A DNA stretch of 64,000 nt from Nageia nagi (Eukaryota > Pinophyta), in the NCBI GenBank assembly GCA_050084985.1, contig JBITNC010000001.1, forward strand, positions 86,800,001 through 86,864,000, read 5' to 3'. The position numbers and the translations under genes are program-made. Positions 21,974-34,037 of this stretch are shown here, one piece after another. The notes beneath the pieces are model-generated. The model made no database searches and was not told where the DNA came from. It was given only the letters and a program-made list of their open reading frames with translations. The stretch's first letter is position 1, and the number at the start of each line of letters is the position of its first letter.

Positions 21974-24036
21974 TGTTGAGTAAAGTTATAATTGTTTTCA
22001 ATAAAAAGAGAATATAGAATAAAACATAGTAGAAAAATAATTAAATAGAACAAAACACAAAAGCAAAACAGTTAAATAGTATAAAATGTAGCAAAAAAAT
22101 TAAATTAAATAAATTGAAAGATGATGTCAAACAATGCAAGATGAAGGCCAAAAATGAACTATGATGTCCAAAAATGATATCTAAAAATGCAAGATAAATG
22201 TTGATAATAAAAGATGATGTCTAAAAATCGATGTCTGATAATGTAAGTGATGTTCGAAAAAGCAAAATGGAATTATGTTGGTAAGATTTTTTTAATTAAA
22301 ATTGATTAGTCATATTTGACAAGGTATAACTCTTAATAAAAGCTTCAAATTGATTTGATTTCTTATTTATTTAATAGTTCTCAAAATAGTCTTTCCAACG
22401 AATATATGCATGTCTACCTTTGGCAAAAAATTGCCCATTAAATGAAGTAATTTACTAAAATAGGTCAAAAATGCTAGTCAAGCATGAAAAACATTAATTG
22501 GGCATCAAAAGGGTTATTCATGCATCATAAACCTTTTTCAAAGGTCCAAATAAAGTTAATATGTAGTAAAAAAATGTGGAGGATATACAAAGTTCAATTA
22601 TCCCACTCTTTTTCAGGCATCAAGGAAGCTTGTTGACCATTAACGAAGTCAAAATGTGTAGAGGATAATTTAAGTGCGATTAGCCCAAACTAAAATTTCC
22701 ATAAGATAAGTGAAATACGATTATCCATCTATAAGTTATGGATGTTTGTGGGAGGATAAATGAAGTATGATTATCCCTTTAAGTTATAGATGTTTATAAT
22801 AGGATAAATGAAGTGCGATTAGCCCTCTATTTATTTTGGGCATTTATGATTGTCATTTTTCTACAACTATTATAAAAATGGCTAGAAAATGTTCATTTTT
22901 GAAGCAAAAGGGATTGCATGATCACTTAATTTGCATAAATAGAAAATAATATATCCAATGGTGGAGGTTTCATTGCATTTGGACACCTGTAGAAAAAGTT
23001 ATAGCAGCTACAATGTATGGGATTTTCTTATGCTCATTATTTCTGTAATTGAAAGTTAATAGGTTGTAACTGAATGACTTTCATGAGTAGTTTTATTGAT
23101 CCAAAATGGTTTATGGGCATGATGGAAAAAGGAATTAAGTGTACCATAAAAAAATAGCTAAGGAGTGGTGATTATTTCAAGAATGTAACTAAAAATTATG
23201 GTTGAGGATAGTTACCATGAACAACATATCGTAAGAATAATTTTGAGCATACCCAAGAAAAAGAAGGGTGTGGATGAGTAGAATGTGTTGTTGTTGATGG
23301 TGAGGATGTGTTGCTTATGTGTGAAGTAAGAGAGAGAGGTACTTCTATGTAGGAGAGAATGTGTGAGAGGTGTTACTGAAGGTAGAATGATGACAGAGTT
23401 ACATGCCAAGTAAAAATAATATTTTTTGCAGAACTAAAAAGATATGAAACATTATTAGTAGAATGATTGATAACTTGATGAAAAAAGAAAAAGATTGTAT
23501 GTGCCAAAATTATTTAAAATGGAAATGAGAGTAGTAGTTTGGCTATGAGATGTGAATGCAATAATTAGACAAGGATAGCCAAGAGTGTATTTTGATGAGC
23601 TAGACCATTGAGGGTCTTTGAGATAGAGTTGATAACTTTTTTCAAAATTGTTATTTCACTATTTTGTCAAGTTGGTGCTTGGCAAGAGGGGTTGATGCTC
23701 CTTGCAGTGGGTGCTACAAAACTTCAAGTTTGGTGCTCCTTTCAGTTATAGTTGATACATCGAGTTGGGGTTCCTTCTAGTGGGTGCTAGTAAACTTATT
23801 ATAAATTTGATTCTTTGCAATGGTTGGATTTGGATCATGATCCAAGCTACCTTATCTGGGGATGTAGCCACATTGATGAACCTTGTTTCATCTTATTTTG
23901 TATGATATTCTCATGTGGTGCTTACTTTACTTAGTTTTATGTTTGTACTATTTTATTTTAAGTGGGAAAGTTAAAATATTTAAATTTTAATTTATCACAT
24001 TGATTCAACCCTGCTCTCAGTCACTTGGAGTTTACA
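21974..24036 (+). repeat. Complete 3' LTR of the Sirevirus-like element
   Basis: It starts TGTTGAGTAAAG after the last polypurine tract and ends GGAGTTTACA, about 2.06 kb. The interior carries several AGATAAATGAAGTGCGATTAGCC-like repeats (22670-22830). The two partial LTRs at 4886-5203 and 8935-10391 match its 3' part. No reading frame of note was seen. Confidence 0.8.
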
Positions 24037-25381
24037 AACATGAAAAGATCCAAAGCCTATTGATAATATTTTGATGCAAGATTATGAAAAATGAAAAATC
24101 TATGATAATGATTTTGATAATAATATATTATGATCAAGATAGTATGATAATAAAGAAATTAAATACAAATAGATCTAAATGGTAGGGTATGCCTATTATG
24201 TCACACAACGATGCACATAAATCAATTAACATGTCTAAAGGTGGATACAAAAGGTTGTTAAAGATCCCAAACTATGGCTTAAATCTATCCAAAACCCCAA
24301 TAGATCCAAAATTAGCCATAAATAATCAATAAATGATGAGATATTGAGGTTGAATGATATGTGGTGAAGCTCTATGATGAAACCCTAAGTAATTGTCCTT
24401 CAAACCTGATGTCACAACTTGGATTTCATGCTCAAAATATAAAATCTCAAAAAGTGCTTGTGAAAATGAAGTGTTGGTCTTAAAAAATGGAGCCTAGGTC
24501 ACATATTTATAAACATAATAGTCATGATCATTTGGATGATTATTACCCCTAGGATCATCTATACAATTAGCCAATAGTCCAAACGACTAAGATACAGTGT
24601 TAAAAATGGCTAAGTGTCATCACATTACCTTGAAAGAAATGATGCATAACAAGTTATCACGACATGTTAAGATATGATAGTATGTGTCATAAATGTCTAT
24701 AAAATATCATTGTAAGATAAATATATGATTTTATTATGTTTACATTATAATTAATTAATAAGATCAAAAGATGAATGTTTAAGTAAATACCCTAGTTAAG
24801 GGAGTTTATGATTCTTCAAATTAAAAATACAAATAATATTTAAGTATATTTGATAGACTTTAAAATGACTTGGAACTGAAAATAATATAATTGTAGGCTT
24901 ATGTTGATGTGCTACTAAGCATTAGAAACCTGGCATCATTTGAAGCAATATATAAAATAGATTTTATTTTTTACCTAATAGAAAAGTGGGCTAATGGTAT
25001 TTTGAAGCTTGATCATTTATATTGACATACTTCCATGAATTAAGAAATTGATTTTGATTTTATTACTATTATTTTTTAATATCATTATTTTGAATAATAT
25101 TTTTTATGTTTCTAAGATATAACGAGGGAATATGATGATTTTACCCTTAAATGAGGAGTTATTAAGGAAAAAGTGATGACATGACAAGACAATTGATAAA
25201 AAATTATAGTTTTTTTAAATACAAAAGTGAAGGGAGCATGATGCTCCCAAGTTGAAGTGCTATGCTTTGGGTAAACCCCAAAAAGAGTGCAATGTTCAAT
25301 GTGTAAAGAAGGATAAAAAGAAAAGTGATAGGTGTATTTTTTTCATTGTGACTTGATAATGCAACACTTTTATGAACTTAG
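24037..25381. other. AT-rich sequence without recognised features
   Basis: No protein similarity, LTR, inverted repeat or RNA gene was recognised. It is probably old, unclassifiable repeat. Its right edge supplies the CTTAG target duplication of the full-length copia element. Confidence 0.5.
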
Positions 25382-25879
25382 TGAAGGATTTGAACTATAA
25401 CTAAACAAATCCTCTAGGACCTTAGACTAGGAAACTCAAGATTACACATCTATAATTCTAAGAACATCATTTACACAATATGACACCAATATAATGTGGT
25501 TCCTCCCTCCTTGGGAGTACATCCACAACTAGCTCTCTTATTCTCAAATCTATGTCTCTCTTACAACTATTCTCTAGCTCTCTCCTACACAACCAAGTAG
25601 AGTAATCTTACTCAAAACTTTGATATCTTTACATGAGGAGAGGCCCTCTATTTATAGGTTGAGAGCACCTCCCTAACCTTCCTTTAACCCAAGGGTAAGG
25701 TTAGGGTTACATTAAATGTACCACCAAACTTCAACCTACCAACTAACTCCTTTGGTAAAGTCAAAGTCTATACATTAAAGAATTCTATTAATCATTTAAG
25801 GTATCTACATACCCTTAAGTGATTAATTGAATTTACAAGGAGTCTAGATATTCACAATATTTCATTACAAATTCTAACA
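25382..25879 (-). repeat. 3' LTR of the full-length copia element
   Basis: The minus strand begins TGTTAGAATTTG and ends AAATCCTTCA, with TG..CA ends. It is identical by eye to 34038-34535. Confidence 0.97.
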
Positions 25880-25890
25880 CTCCCCCTTAA
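25880..25890 (-). other. Polypurine tract
   Basis: The minus-strand TTAAGGGGGAG touches the 3' LTR. The same site occurs at 13456-13466 and, as AAGGGGAG, at 4385-4393. Confidence 0.88.
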
Positions 25891-26366
25891 TGCAATATTG
25901 GGATAGAGCGTAGAAGAGAGAAGAGAGAGAGTAAGAGAGAGTTCTCCTCCATAGAGATACAAGTGGAGATGAGAACTTTTACATATTTTTGAGAATCTTT
26001 TTGAGAACTAGTATGAGACTCACTACATTACCATTTGACAAAAAATGGTTTACAATACAATCATTAACCACAACTGGTTTCACTGTACATAGTAGTCGAT
26101 CAATCTTTAAGCTGACATGTGAGTCTCCATGAGCTTGCTTTCACAAGGTGAGTAACCTGCATTTCTAAAGAAGATCCTGCATGCTACAAGCAACTCATAA
26201 ACAAAATCAGTTATATGCATCATATATTCAAATAAGAGAATCAAATAATGCCATCTTATAAATAACTGATCAATGGTGCACTATAAGCCATCACAGAGAT
26301 GCCAAGCCATTACTCATAGTCACCTGTTGTATATAGACATGTGTTGATTTTAAAAATAGAGCATAA

Positions 26367-26949
26367 AATTGTACAACGAGTTTCTCACGCAGAGCAAACT
26401 CACCACGGAGGTATAGAATGTACAACAAGTTCGTCACGCAGAGCGAACTTACCACGGAGGTATATTAAATTATATGCTCAAAAATTGTACAACGAGTTTC
26501 TCACGCAGAGCAAACTCACCACGGAGGTATAGAGCATAAAAATTGTACAACGAGTTTCTCACGCAGAGCAAACTCACCACGGAGGTATAGAATGTACAAC
26601 AAGTTCGTCACGCAGAGCGAACTTACCACGGAGGTATATTAATTATATGCTCAAAATTGTACAACGAGTTTCTCACGCAGAGCAAACTCACCACGGAGGT
26701 ATAGAGCATAAAAATTGTACAACGAGTTTCTCACGCAGAGCAAACTCACCACGGAGGTATAGAATGTACAACAAGTTCATCACGCAGAGCGAACTTACCA
26801 CGGAGGTATATTAATTATATGCTCAAAATTTGTACAACAAGTTTCTCACGCAGAGCAAACTTACCACTGAGGTATAAAATAATCAACACTCTATAACAAC
26901 AATTGTACAACAAGTTTGTCACGCAGAGCAAACTTACCACGGAGGTCTA
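26367..26949 (-). repeat. Hairpin-motif tandem array, 10 copies
   Basis: Ten copies of the motif described at 13943-14351. They follow a three-part higher-order pattern: spacer AGAGCATAAAAATTG before a GAGTTTG-type copy, spacer AGAATG before an AAGTTCG-type copy, spacer ATTAATTATATGCTCAAAA before the next. One extra three-copy block accounts for the difference from the 7-copy array. The two copies nearest the coding region (highest coordinates) are AAGTTTG types with unique spacers, as in the 7-copy array. One copy (near 26775) has CAT for CGT and loses a stem pair. Confidence 0.92.
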
Positions 26950-27005
26950 AAATGTACAATCAAAAAAGGCCTCTTAGAGGTGAAGTTGTCATCACTAACA
27001 AAAGT

Positions 27006-30000
27006 TTAAACTTCACTCCCCCTTGAGGGCAACTTCACCAACCCTAGAGAATCCCTAAGCTTGCAAAACTGAGCTTCAGGAAGGGGCTTGGTGAACAAAT
27101 CAGCGGAGTTTTCAGTAGATGGACAATACTGCAAGTGTATGATGTCATCGAGAACCTTCTCCCTGATAAAATGAGCTTGGATTTCTACATGTTTGGTTCG
27201 CTGATGGAACACAGGATTCTTAGCCAAAGAGATAGCCGATTGATTATCTGACGAAATAAGAGATGGGCCATTTTGCGTATACCCAATTTCGTTCAGAAGA
27301 TGTCTTAGCCAAATAGCTTCTTGGGCGGCAACAGACATGGCTCGATATTCGGCTTCGGTGGTAGAAAGAGTCACAGTAGGTTGCTTCTTGGAAGCCCAAG
27401 AGATAGCACCTGAACCAATGCTAAACACATATGCAGAGGTTGATTTTCTATCATCTCTATCTCCCCCATAATCAGAATCTGAGAACCCTGAGAGAACAAT
27501 CGAGGGCACTTTGGAATACTTAAGAGCATCTCCTTAGTCCCTGCGACATACCTCAAGATTTGCTTAACAGCATTGAGGTGTTCAACATATGGTTTTTGCA
27601 TGAATCGGGCCATCAGATTCACTGCAAAGGCAATATCAGGACGAGAGATAGTCAGATACAGAAGACTACCAATCAATTGCCTATATGCTGTAGCATCAGC
27701 CAACTGAGAATCTGAGCTCAGTGATACAACGATTCCAGGAGAAACAGGTATTGCAGCATATTTACACTCTTCCATTCCAAACTTTTGCAAGATGTCTGAT
27801 ATATACTTAGATTGACTAAGATAAGTACAATCTTTGTGTTGGTATACTTGCATCCCAAGATAGTAATGCAATAGACCTAGATCAGTCATTTCAAATGTTG
27901 CCTTAAGTTTGGAGATGCACTCTTGGATGATTTCAATATTATTGCCTATGATGAGAAGATCATCCACATAAAGGAGAATTATGACCACGTCTTTTCCTTG
28001 ATTGAGTACATAGAGATCTGAATCTGAGAAGCACTTGGAAAAACCAATATCTGCAAAGAATCCTGAAATTTTCTTGTACCATGCTCTAGGTGCTTGCTTA
28101 AGTCCATACAAAGACTTCTTTAGTTTGCACACAAGAGTCTCTTTTCCTTCTGGAATAAATCCTTCTGGTTGATTCATGTAGATTTCAACATCCAAGTCAC
28201 CATTGAGAAATGCACTTTTGACATCAAGTTGAAAAGCTTTCCATCCTTGAGCTGCAGAAAGAGCAAGAATTATTCTGACAGTAGGCATCTTGGCTACAGG
28301 AGCAAAGGTTTCCTCATAATCAATACCATATTTTTGAGCGAATCCTTTGGCCACTAACCTTGCTTTGTATTTCTCAATTTCTCCATTAGAATTGTACTTG
28401 ACCTTGTATATCCATTTATTTCCAATCACATTTTTCGCATTGGGATAAGGAACCAAATCCCAAGTTTCATTTTTCATGAGCGCCTCATACTCAACTTTCA
28501 TAGCATCCATCCAGCACTCTTGCTTGGAAGCTTCTTTGAAAGTTGATGGCTCATTCATATTATCAATTTTGGCAAATAAGGATTTGTTCAAGGTCATACT
28601 TCTTGTAATTCTTTGAGCTGGAGAATTTTGCTCTTGTGGTGACTTCTCTACATGATCATCCAACCAGTTAGGTGCAGGCGAAGAATCATCTGAATCAGAT
28701 ATTTCAGCATGAGAGGTCGTATCCTCAGAAAGTTCATTGAACTTAACATCCCTAGAAATAAATACTATTTTCTGGGATGAAGAGTAGAGCCTGTAACCTC
28801 TATGCTGATTATCATACCCCACAAAGATGCATTTTTCTGATCGTTTATCTAGCTTCTTTCTTTTCTCTGAGGTAATGAAGGCAAATGCATCACAACCGAA
28901 GACCCTGAAGTGTGAGAGGTTAGGTTTCTTTCCTGTCCATGCTTCATATGGAGTTTTACCTTCAACTGCCTTAGTAGGACACCTATTTAGGGTGTGAATA
29001 GCAGTGTGAACAGCTTCGCCCCATAAGAAACTAGGACGGTTACCCAACATGCATCTTGCCATTTCCATAATGGTGCGATTCTTCCTTTCAGCAACTCCAT
29101 TTTGCTGAGGGGTGTAAGGGATTGTGAATTGTCGCTTAATCCCGTGTTTAACACAAAAGTTGTTAAACTCATTGCTATTATATTCACCCCCATTATCTGA
29201 TCTCAGCATTTTGATCTTAAAATCAGTTTGATTTTCAACAAGTGCCTTGAAGTCTTGAAACCTGTCAAAAGTTTGATCCTTGTGCTCAAGTAGATAACCA
29301 AATGTCATCCTACTGAAGTCATCAATGAAGGTCAGAACATAAGAAGCTCCACCTAGTGACTTAGTCTGAAAAGGACCCATCAAATCTGAATGCACAAGCT
29401 GAAGAGGACAAGTAGCCCGAGTTGCCTTATCTTTTTCAAACTTTTGCTTATGCATCTTTCCTAGAATGCACCTTTCACAAAGACCAACTGTGGGTGAAAT
29501 ATTAGGTAAACCTTCCACAAGTTCTTGAGTTTTCATAACTTGAATACTCTTGTGGTTAAGGTGTCCTAATCGTTGATGCCAAAGATTACCTTTTGAACAA
29601 ACATTTGTAGCAAGACAAATCTTTGAAGGTACTTGATCCACAATATAAAGGTCATTCTTTACTGATCCTTTCATCAAAGTGGCAAGTCCTTTCTTAACAC
29701 ACCAAGAGTGTGAGGTAAACTCAAATGAGCATCCTTTCCTTGTAATTTGAATCACGGAGATGAGATTCATCCTTAGTTTAGGCACATAAAAGACATTATC
29801 AAGAGTCTTTCCATGAATCTTCACACTTCCTATTCCGTGAACATCAAGGACTGTATTATCACCAATCACAACTGCATCCTTTTTGTACTTATGAAAGTTT
29901 TCAAACTTATCTTTTTCATAACACATGTGATTAGTGCATCCTGTATCAACAATCCAGTCATTTGAAATAGTTTGAGTCATTGAGTAGTAGGCAACAGAAG

Positions 30001-30931
30001 CAGCATGCTTGTTCTTCTTTTTATTATTGAAATTTCTCATATTTGCATTTCCCTTTCCTTTTTGAGCAAATTTCTTTTTGCGACAATCATACTCTTTGTG
30101 CCCAAAGATGCCACAGAAGTTACAATTCCCATCAAACTTTTCTTGAGGTGTTGGATTGCTTGATCCTGCTTTATCATTCCTGTGCCTGTAGTTGCCATGA
30201 TTGTTGTTGTTGTTGCCCTTTTTGTCGTACTTCCTGAAGGTAGATGAGGACTTGTTGTCTTTGAATTTGTAATGTTTGAACTTTTTCTTGAAAGGAGTTT
30301 TGGTTGCTCCTAAAGCAATGTTATGGTCCTTTGGAGAAAGGTTCAACATTTTCTTGTTCAAAGTTTCCTCATGCTTTAGAAGAAGTCTTGAAAGGTTATC
30401 AAGTGAGATGACATCTTCTTCATCATCGAGCCTTGTTTCCATAACTGTGACAAAATTGCTGAACTTTGAAGTAAGGCTTTGTAGAATGATGAAGACCATG
30501 AACTCATCATTGATCCAATTGCATCCACAACCAACCAGTTGTGTCCTGAGGTCAATGATTTTGTTTAAGTAGATGGAGGCACTTTCATCTTCACTTTGTC
30601 GATACTGCAACAACTTTTGTAGAATGGTAAACCTCCTTGAAAATTTGGACCCAAGGTAGATTTTCTTTAACCGATCCCAAGCTTCCTTTGCTGAAGTTGA
30701 TGAAGAAATCATGAGAAGGACATCATCTGAAACTGCACGGTATATCATAGAAGTTGCTAACTCATTCTTTGAGTTGTATACTTCAAGAGCCTTCTCATCG
30801 GTAGGAGCAACCGCATCTTCACTAACTGTCTGCCACAGTTTTCTTGCTTGTAACTCTGCTTTCATACGTGGTTCCCATATTCCAAAGTTGGAACCATCGA
30901 GTATGTGCTTGGGAACGAAGGTTTCAACCAT
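27006..30931 (-). pseudogene. Near-intact copia gag-pol polyprotein with one frameshift
   Basis: The start is the ATG at 30929-30931 (MVETFVPKH); a longer in-frame extension lacks an ATG. In order: UBN2-type gag (about residues 60-190), basic linker, zinc knuckle C-x2-C-x4-H-x4-C near residue 275, protease (WIVDTGCTNHM) near 335, pre-integrase domain (LWHQRLGHLNH) near 460, integrase core (HSDLMGPF, LRSDNGGEY, NGVAERKNR) about 520-690, and RT with YVDDLLI. Near 27527-27536 this copy has one base fewer than the relative at 12959-17202, so the long frame runs on out of register to 27371. RNase H (DSDYGGDRDDRKST, LSTTEAEYRAM) continues in another frame to the stop near 27006. A programmed frameshift is unlikely because the relative is in one frame here. 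Confidence 0.93.
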
Positions 30932-31735
30932 TGCTACAAAAAACAATAAATATGCAATAAGAATGTAAACTTTTACAATTTTTCATCTATACATATAAAA
31001 CAACTAATAAGCAAACATGTCCCACATGTGTAAACTCATTAACCACGATCCATAGAAGGATAAAGTTGGGGTTGTTTTCTTGTATAGAATTAGGCCTTCA
31101 CCTGGATGCCCGCAAGGTGGAGCCCAGGTACTACCAGTCCTCAACCAGTTCACCTTGGTCAGTGATATACTCTCACAAGGAGAAGTACTTACTATTTTCC
31201 AAGGATCCGACGTATCTTGGACCGGCCATTTTAATTATCTTGATTTAGGGTTTCAGTTTTCCTCCTAGGTTATCAGGATAATCCCTGAATGGACGTGCGG
31301 ACATGTGGTATCACTACACACATGCCTGTCCACCTAATAGAGTTATGTCCAATCCAACAGAGGTCTTAGGGGCAATTAAGACGGACTTACCACCACTCGG
31401 TTCTTCGGACTAAAAGGGCTCCAGTCTGCCCTGTCCTCACCTCATGGCTCCCCAAACAAGTCATGTTGTGGAAAATACGTGCGGATGTATTCATTTTAGG
31501 GGTTACTTTTCACATTTTTGCGTATTGCAAGTATAAGCAAATGTGCAAAAAAATATAAAGTAAGGTGAAAAAATTACTCCATCCACACGAACTTGAAACC
31601 TTAAAAAGGCCAAAAAAAATTGAGTCCAATGGGTTTTGTTCTAACCCCTAAAGGACTTTTACATTGTTCACATTTTGTTCAAAGCACTTAATGAATTAAA
31701 CATAAGAACTAAGTCCTACTTAGTTTTTAATTCAT

Positions 31736-31945
31736 AACATGCATTGTATCATGACTTAAAAATTTAAGTAAGCATGCATCATGCATTAAAAATTTAAGTC
31801 CTAAGCATATTTATGCATTATTAACATTTAAGCATACTTATAACATGCATTCTATCATGACTTAAAATTTACGTAAGCATGCATCATGCATTACAAATTT
31901 AAGTCCTAAGCATACTTATAACATGCATTCTAGATAAAATTTAAG
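31736..31945. repeat. Imperfect direct repeats rich in AACATGCAT / GCATGCATCATGCATT
   Basis: Units start with AACATGCATTSTATCATGACTTAAAA at 31736 and 31842 (about 106 and 78 bases; the second lacks an internal stretch). A third partial copy is at 31920. They share AAGTCCTAAGCATAYTTAT. Function unknown. Confidence 0.8.
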
Positions 31946-32429
31946 TAAAAATTTATACCAAGGCCCCCCCTTTGTTACTTAAAGTTTTATCTCTAGAGAA
32001 CCAACTTGTATGCTATGACTTAGCTTATAAGTGATGTATTTTAAAAAATTCCCCCCCTTTGTTTGTACTTAAAAAAATAGCATAGTTGAGACTAAAGTAC
32101 TATGCATGTGCACCTTTTAATTAAGCATTTAATTTTGAGGAGAAAATAAGAAGTTATTTTAAGTACTCCTAAGTGCATGGAAGGGGAGTAGTGGATTTTT
32201 AGAGAACTTGCAAGGTGGAAGAAGAGACCCATACCCCTATTTTTAAATGCTTTGGACTAAAAAAAATGCCTAAGTCAAGAATCATTAAATGCTTAAGTGG
32301 AAAAATATGACCCCCTTGTTTTTCTACCAAAAAAGACACGTTGCTTTTTGGAAGGGAAAATGTGTAGGTGGTCAAAAAACAAAACTAAGGCATTTAAGGT
32401 GACTTGGAAGACTTGCAAGGTGTTGGTAG

Positions 32430-33120
32430 CCATCAACCTTGACCATGGAAGGAGGATGAGAAGGCTGGCGCAGGAGGCTGACCAGAGAGGAGGAGCTTAA
32501 GAGGAGAGGAAGGAGAAGACCAGTCAGCTGGTAGGAGAAGCGAGCAGGGTGTGGAGGAGCCACGACCAGGCTGGCGGTTTGGTGCAAATCCTGCGATCAT
32601 TTCAGTCCATCAGACAGGTCATGTGATCATGCCATGCTTCCACAGTGCAGAGGAGACGAAGAGAGGACGCGAGGGAGGAGGAAGACCCTCCGTTTTATGC
32701 CTATCCTGCGATCATTTCAGGCCATGAAACTTTGTCTGACCATGCATCACGTGAAAGACGATTTGCAACGTAGAGGAGAGGGAGACAGAGGAGGAAACAA
32801 GACTGCATCTAGATGAGGCATTTTGTCAAACAACGTAGCCGGTCTGTGCATGTCCTGCGTGCGTGGAGGTGGAGCTGCGGTGCTGGACGGGAGGAGGCAG
32901 GCGCGTGGTGGCTGCGCGGTGGCGCGTGGTGGCTGCGCGGTGGCGCGTGGTGGCTGCGCGGTGGCGCGCGGGCGGAGACAGAGGTGGTCGCGCGGTGGCC
33001 GCGCGGAGGAGGAGGAGGCGGAGGTGGTCGCGGGGGGGGGGGGAGCCGCGCAGTGGCCGCGCCGTGGCCACGCGGTGGGAGGTGGCCGCTCGCGCGCGCG
33101 GGGAAATGCCCCTGCGTGTT
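32430..33120. other. GC-rich block in the copia leader with a 21-bp triplication
   Basis: Base composition switches sharply from about one-third to about two-thirds G+C between 32430 and 33120, then back to AT-rich. Three exact copies of GCGCGTGGTGGCTGCGCGGT+G lie at 32901-32921, 32922-32942 and 32943-32963. A G run of about a dozen bases is near 33031. Several frames are open through it only because stops are rare in such sequence. In the sense (minus) direction 32826-33071 is open with a seven-residue repeat, but nothing supports translation. It could be captured host DNA or a replicated minisatellite. Confidence 0.8.
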
Positions 33121-33898
33121 TAAAAAATTTGACCCCCCCCCGATTTTTTAATGTGATAATATATATTTTATTTGATTTAATTAAACAATAAAAATATATA
33201 TATTTTAAAACTTTAATTTGACCCCTCCAAATTTTGTTTTAAACAAATTTATATGATTTAAGTTTTATCTAATGACCCCCCTTTGGAAATATAGTCATAT
33301 AATTTTATTGTGACCCCCCTAAATGTTATGTATTTTGAGTTTAAATAAATGTAAAAAACATAATAACAAAACATTTATATATTTTTGAATATTTTAAATA
33401 GATTTAAAATCTAAAAATATATAGAACTATTTGTGCTTTTTAAACAAATTGTCCTCCTTTTTATGTCAACAATAAAATATGTAAACAAAATTGCATCTTC
33501 CTCCTTGTTTTGATATTGTTCACAAAAGACTATTTTGAGTAAAAAATTGTAATATTTCTCAAATGTTGTATACTAACCATCTCCTTTTTTTTGTTTGTTT
33601 AAATGTAGCAATTTAAGCACTTTGTAAAAATTGCAAGTAAACAAAAGGTTAGTAATAACAACAAACAAGGAACATCATATTACAATTTTGTTAGCCATGT
33701 ATTGCCCAAACAAAAAAAAGAGCTCAACACATAGCAAATAATGTTAGTATCATTAGTGCATAAGCCAAAAAAAATGAAGGAGATTATATGAAGGAGGTTA
33801 TACCTTCTCTTGAATTTACCTCTCCAAGAAGATTAGGATTAAGATCTCCAAATTTGAGAAGGATGAAGCACCTCCAAAATGTAGCTTCCACACCAAAA

Positions 33899-34022
33899 AG
33901 AGCTTCCTCAACAAGGAGAGTTTCAACACCAAGAAGAGCTTCCTCAACAAGGAGAGTTTCAACACCAAGAAGAGCTTCCTCAACAAGGAGAGTTTCAACA
34001 CCAAGAAGAGCTTCCTCAACAA
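33899..34022 (-). repeat. 36-bp minisatellite next to the primer-binding site, 3 copies plus a part
   Basis: AGAGCTTCCT recurs at 33899, 33935, 33971 and 34007 (plus-strand reading). It is the same unit as at 16531-16690 with one copy fewer. The partial last unit continues into the primer site. Confidence 0.95.
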
Positions 34023-34035
34023 GGCTCTGATACCA
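34023..34035 (-). other. Primer-binding site (initiator Met-tRNA)
   Basis: The minus-strand TGGTATCAGAGCC is two bases inside the 5' LTR and complementary to the 3' end of plant initiator methionine tRNA. Confidence 0.92.
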
Positions 34036-34037
34036 AA

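Larger units (their letters stand above)
30932..34022 (-). other. Unusually long (~3.1 kb) leader of the full-length copia element
   Basis: No retroelement protein domain was found between the primer site and gag. It contains, in the sense direction, the 36-bp minisatellite, an AT-rich part with several G runs, a GC-rich block (32430-33120), direct repeats (31736-31945) and a final part with mixed composition. The last bases before the gag ATG (minus-strand TTGTTTTTTGTAG, then CA and ATG) look like a plant 3' splice site, and GTAAGT occurs at 31385-31390 and 31187-31192. Part of the leader may therefore be removed as an intron; this is inference only. Confidence 0.7.

Noticed and set aside
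26367-26949. CRISPR-like repeat-spacer array
   Set aside because: Units are regular with an inner hairpin, but spacers are themselves repeated, the unit varies, and it lies inside a plant retrotransposon with clear LTRs.
27371-27536. Programmed ribosomal frameshift between RT and RNase H
   Set aside because: The sister element at 12959-17202 is in one frame through the same place, so a one-base deletion is simpler.
32813-33191. Gly/Arg/Ala-rich proteins in several frames
   Set aside because: Open only because the block is GC-rich; no start context, no conservation, and multiple overlapping frames on both strands.
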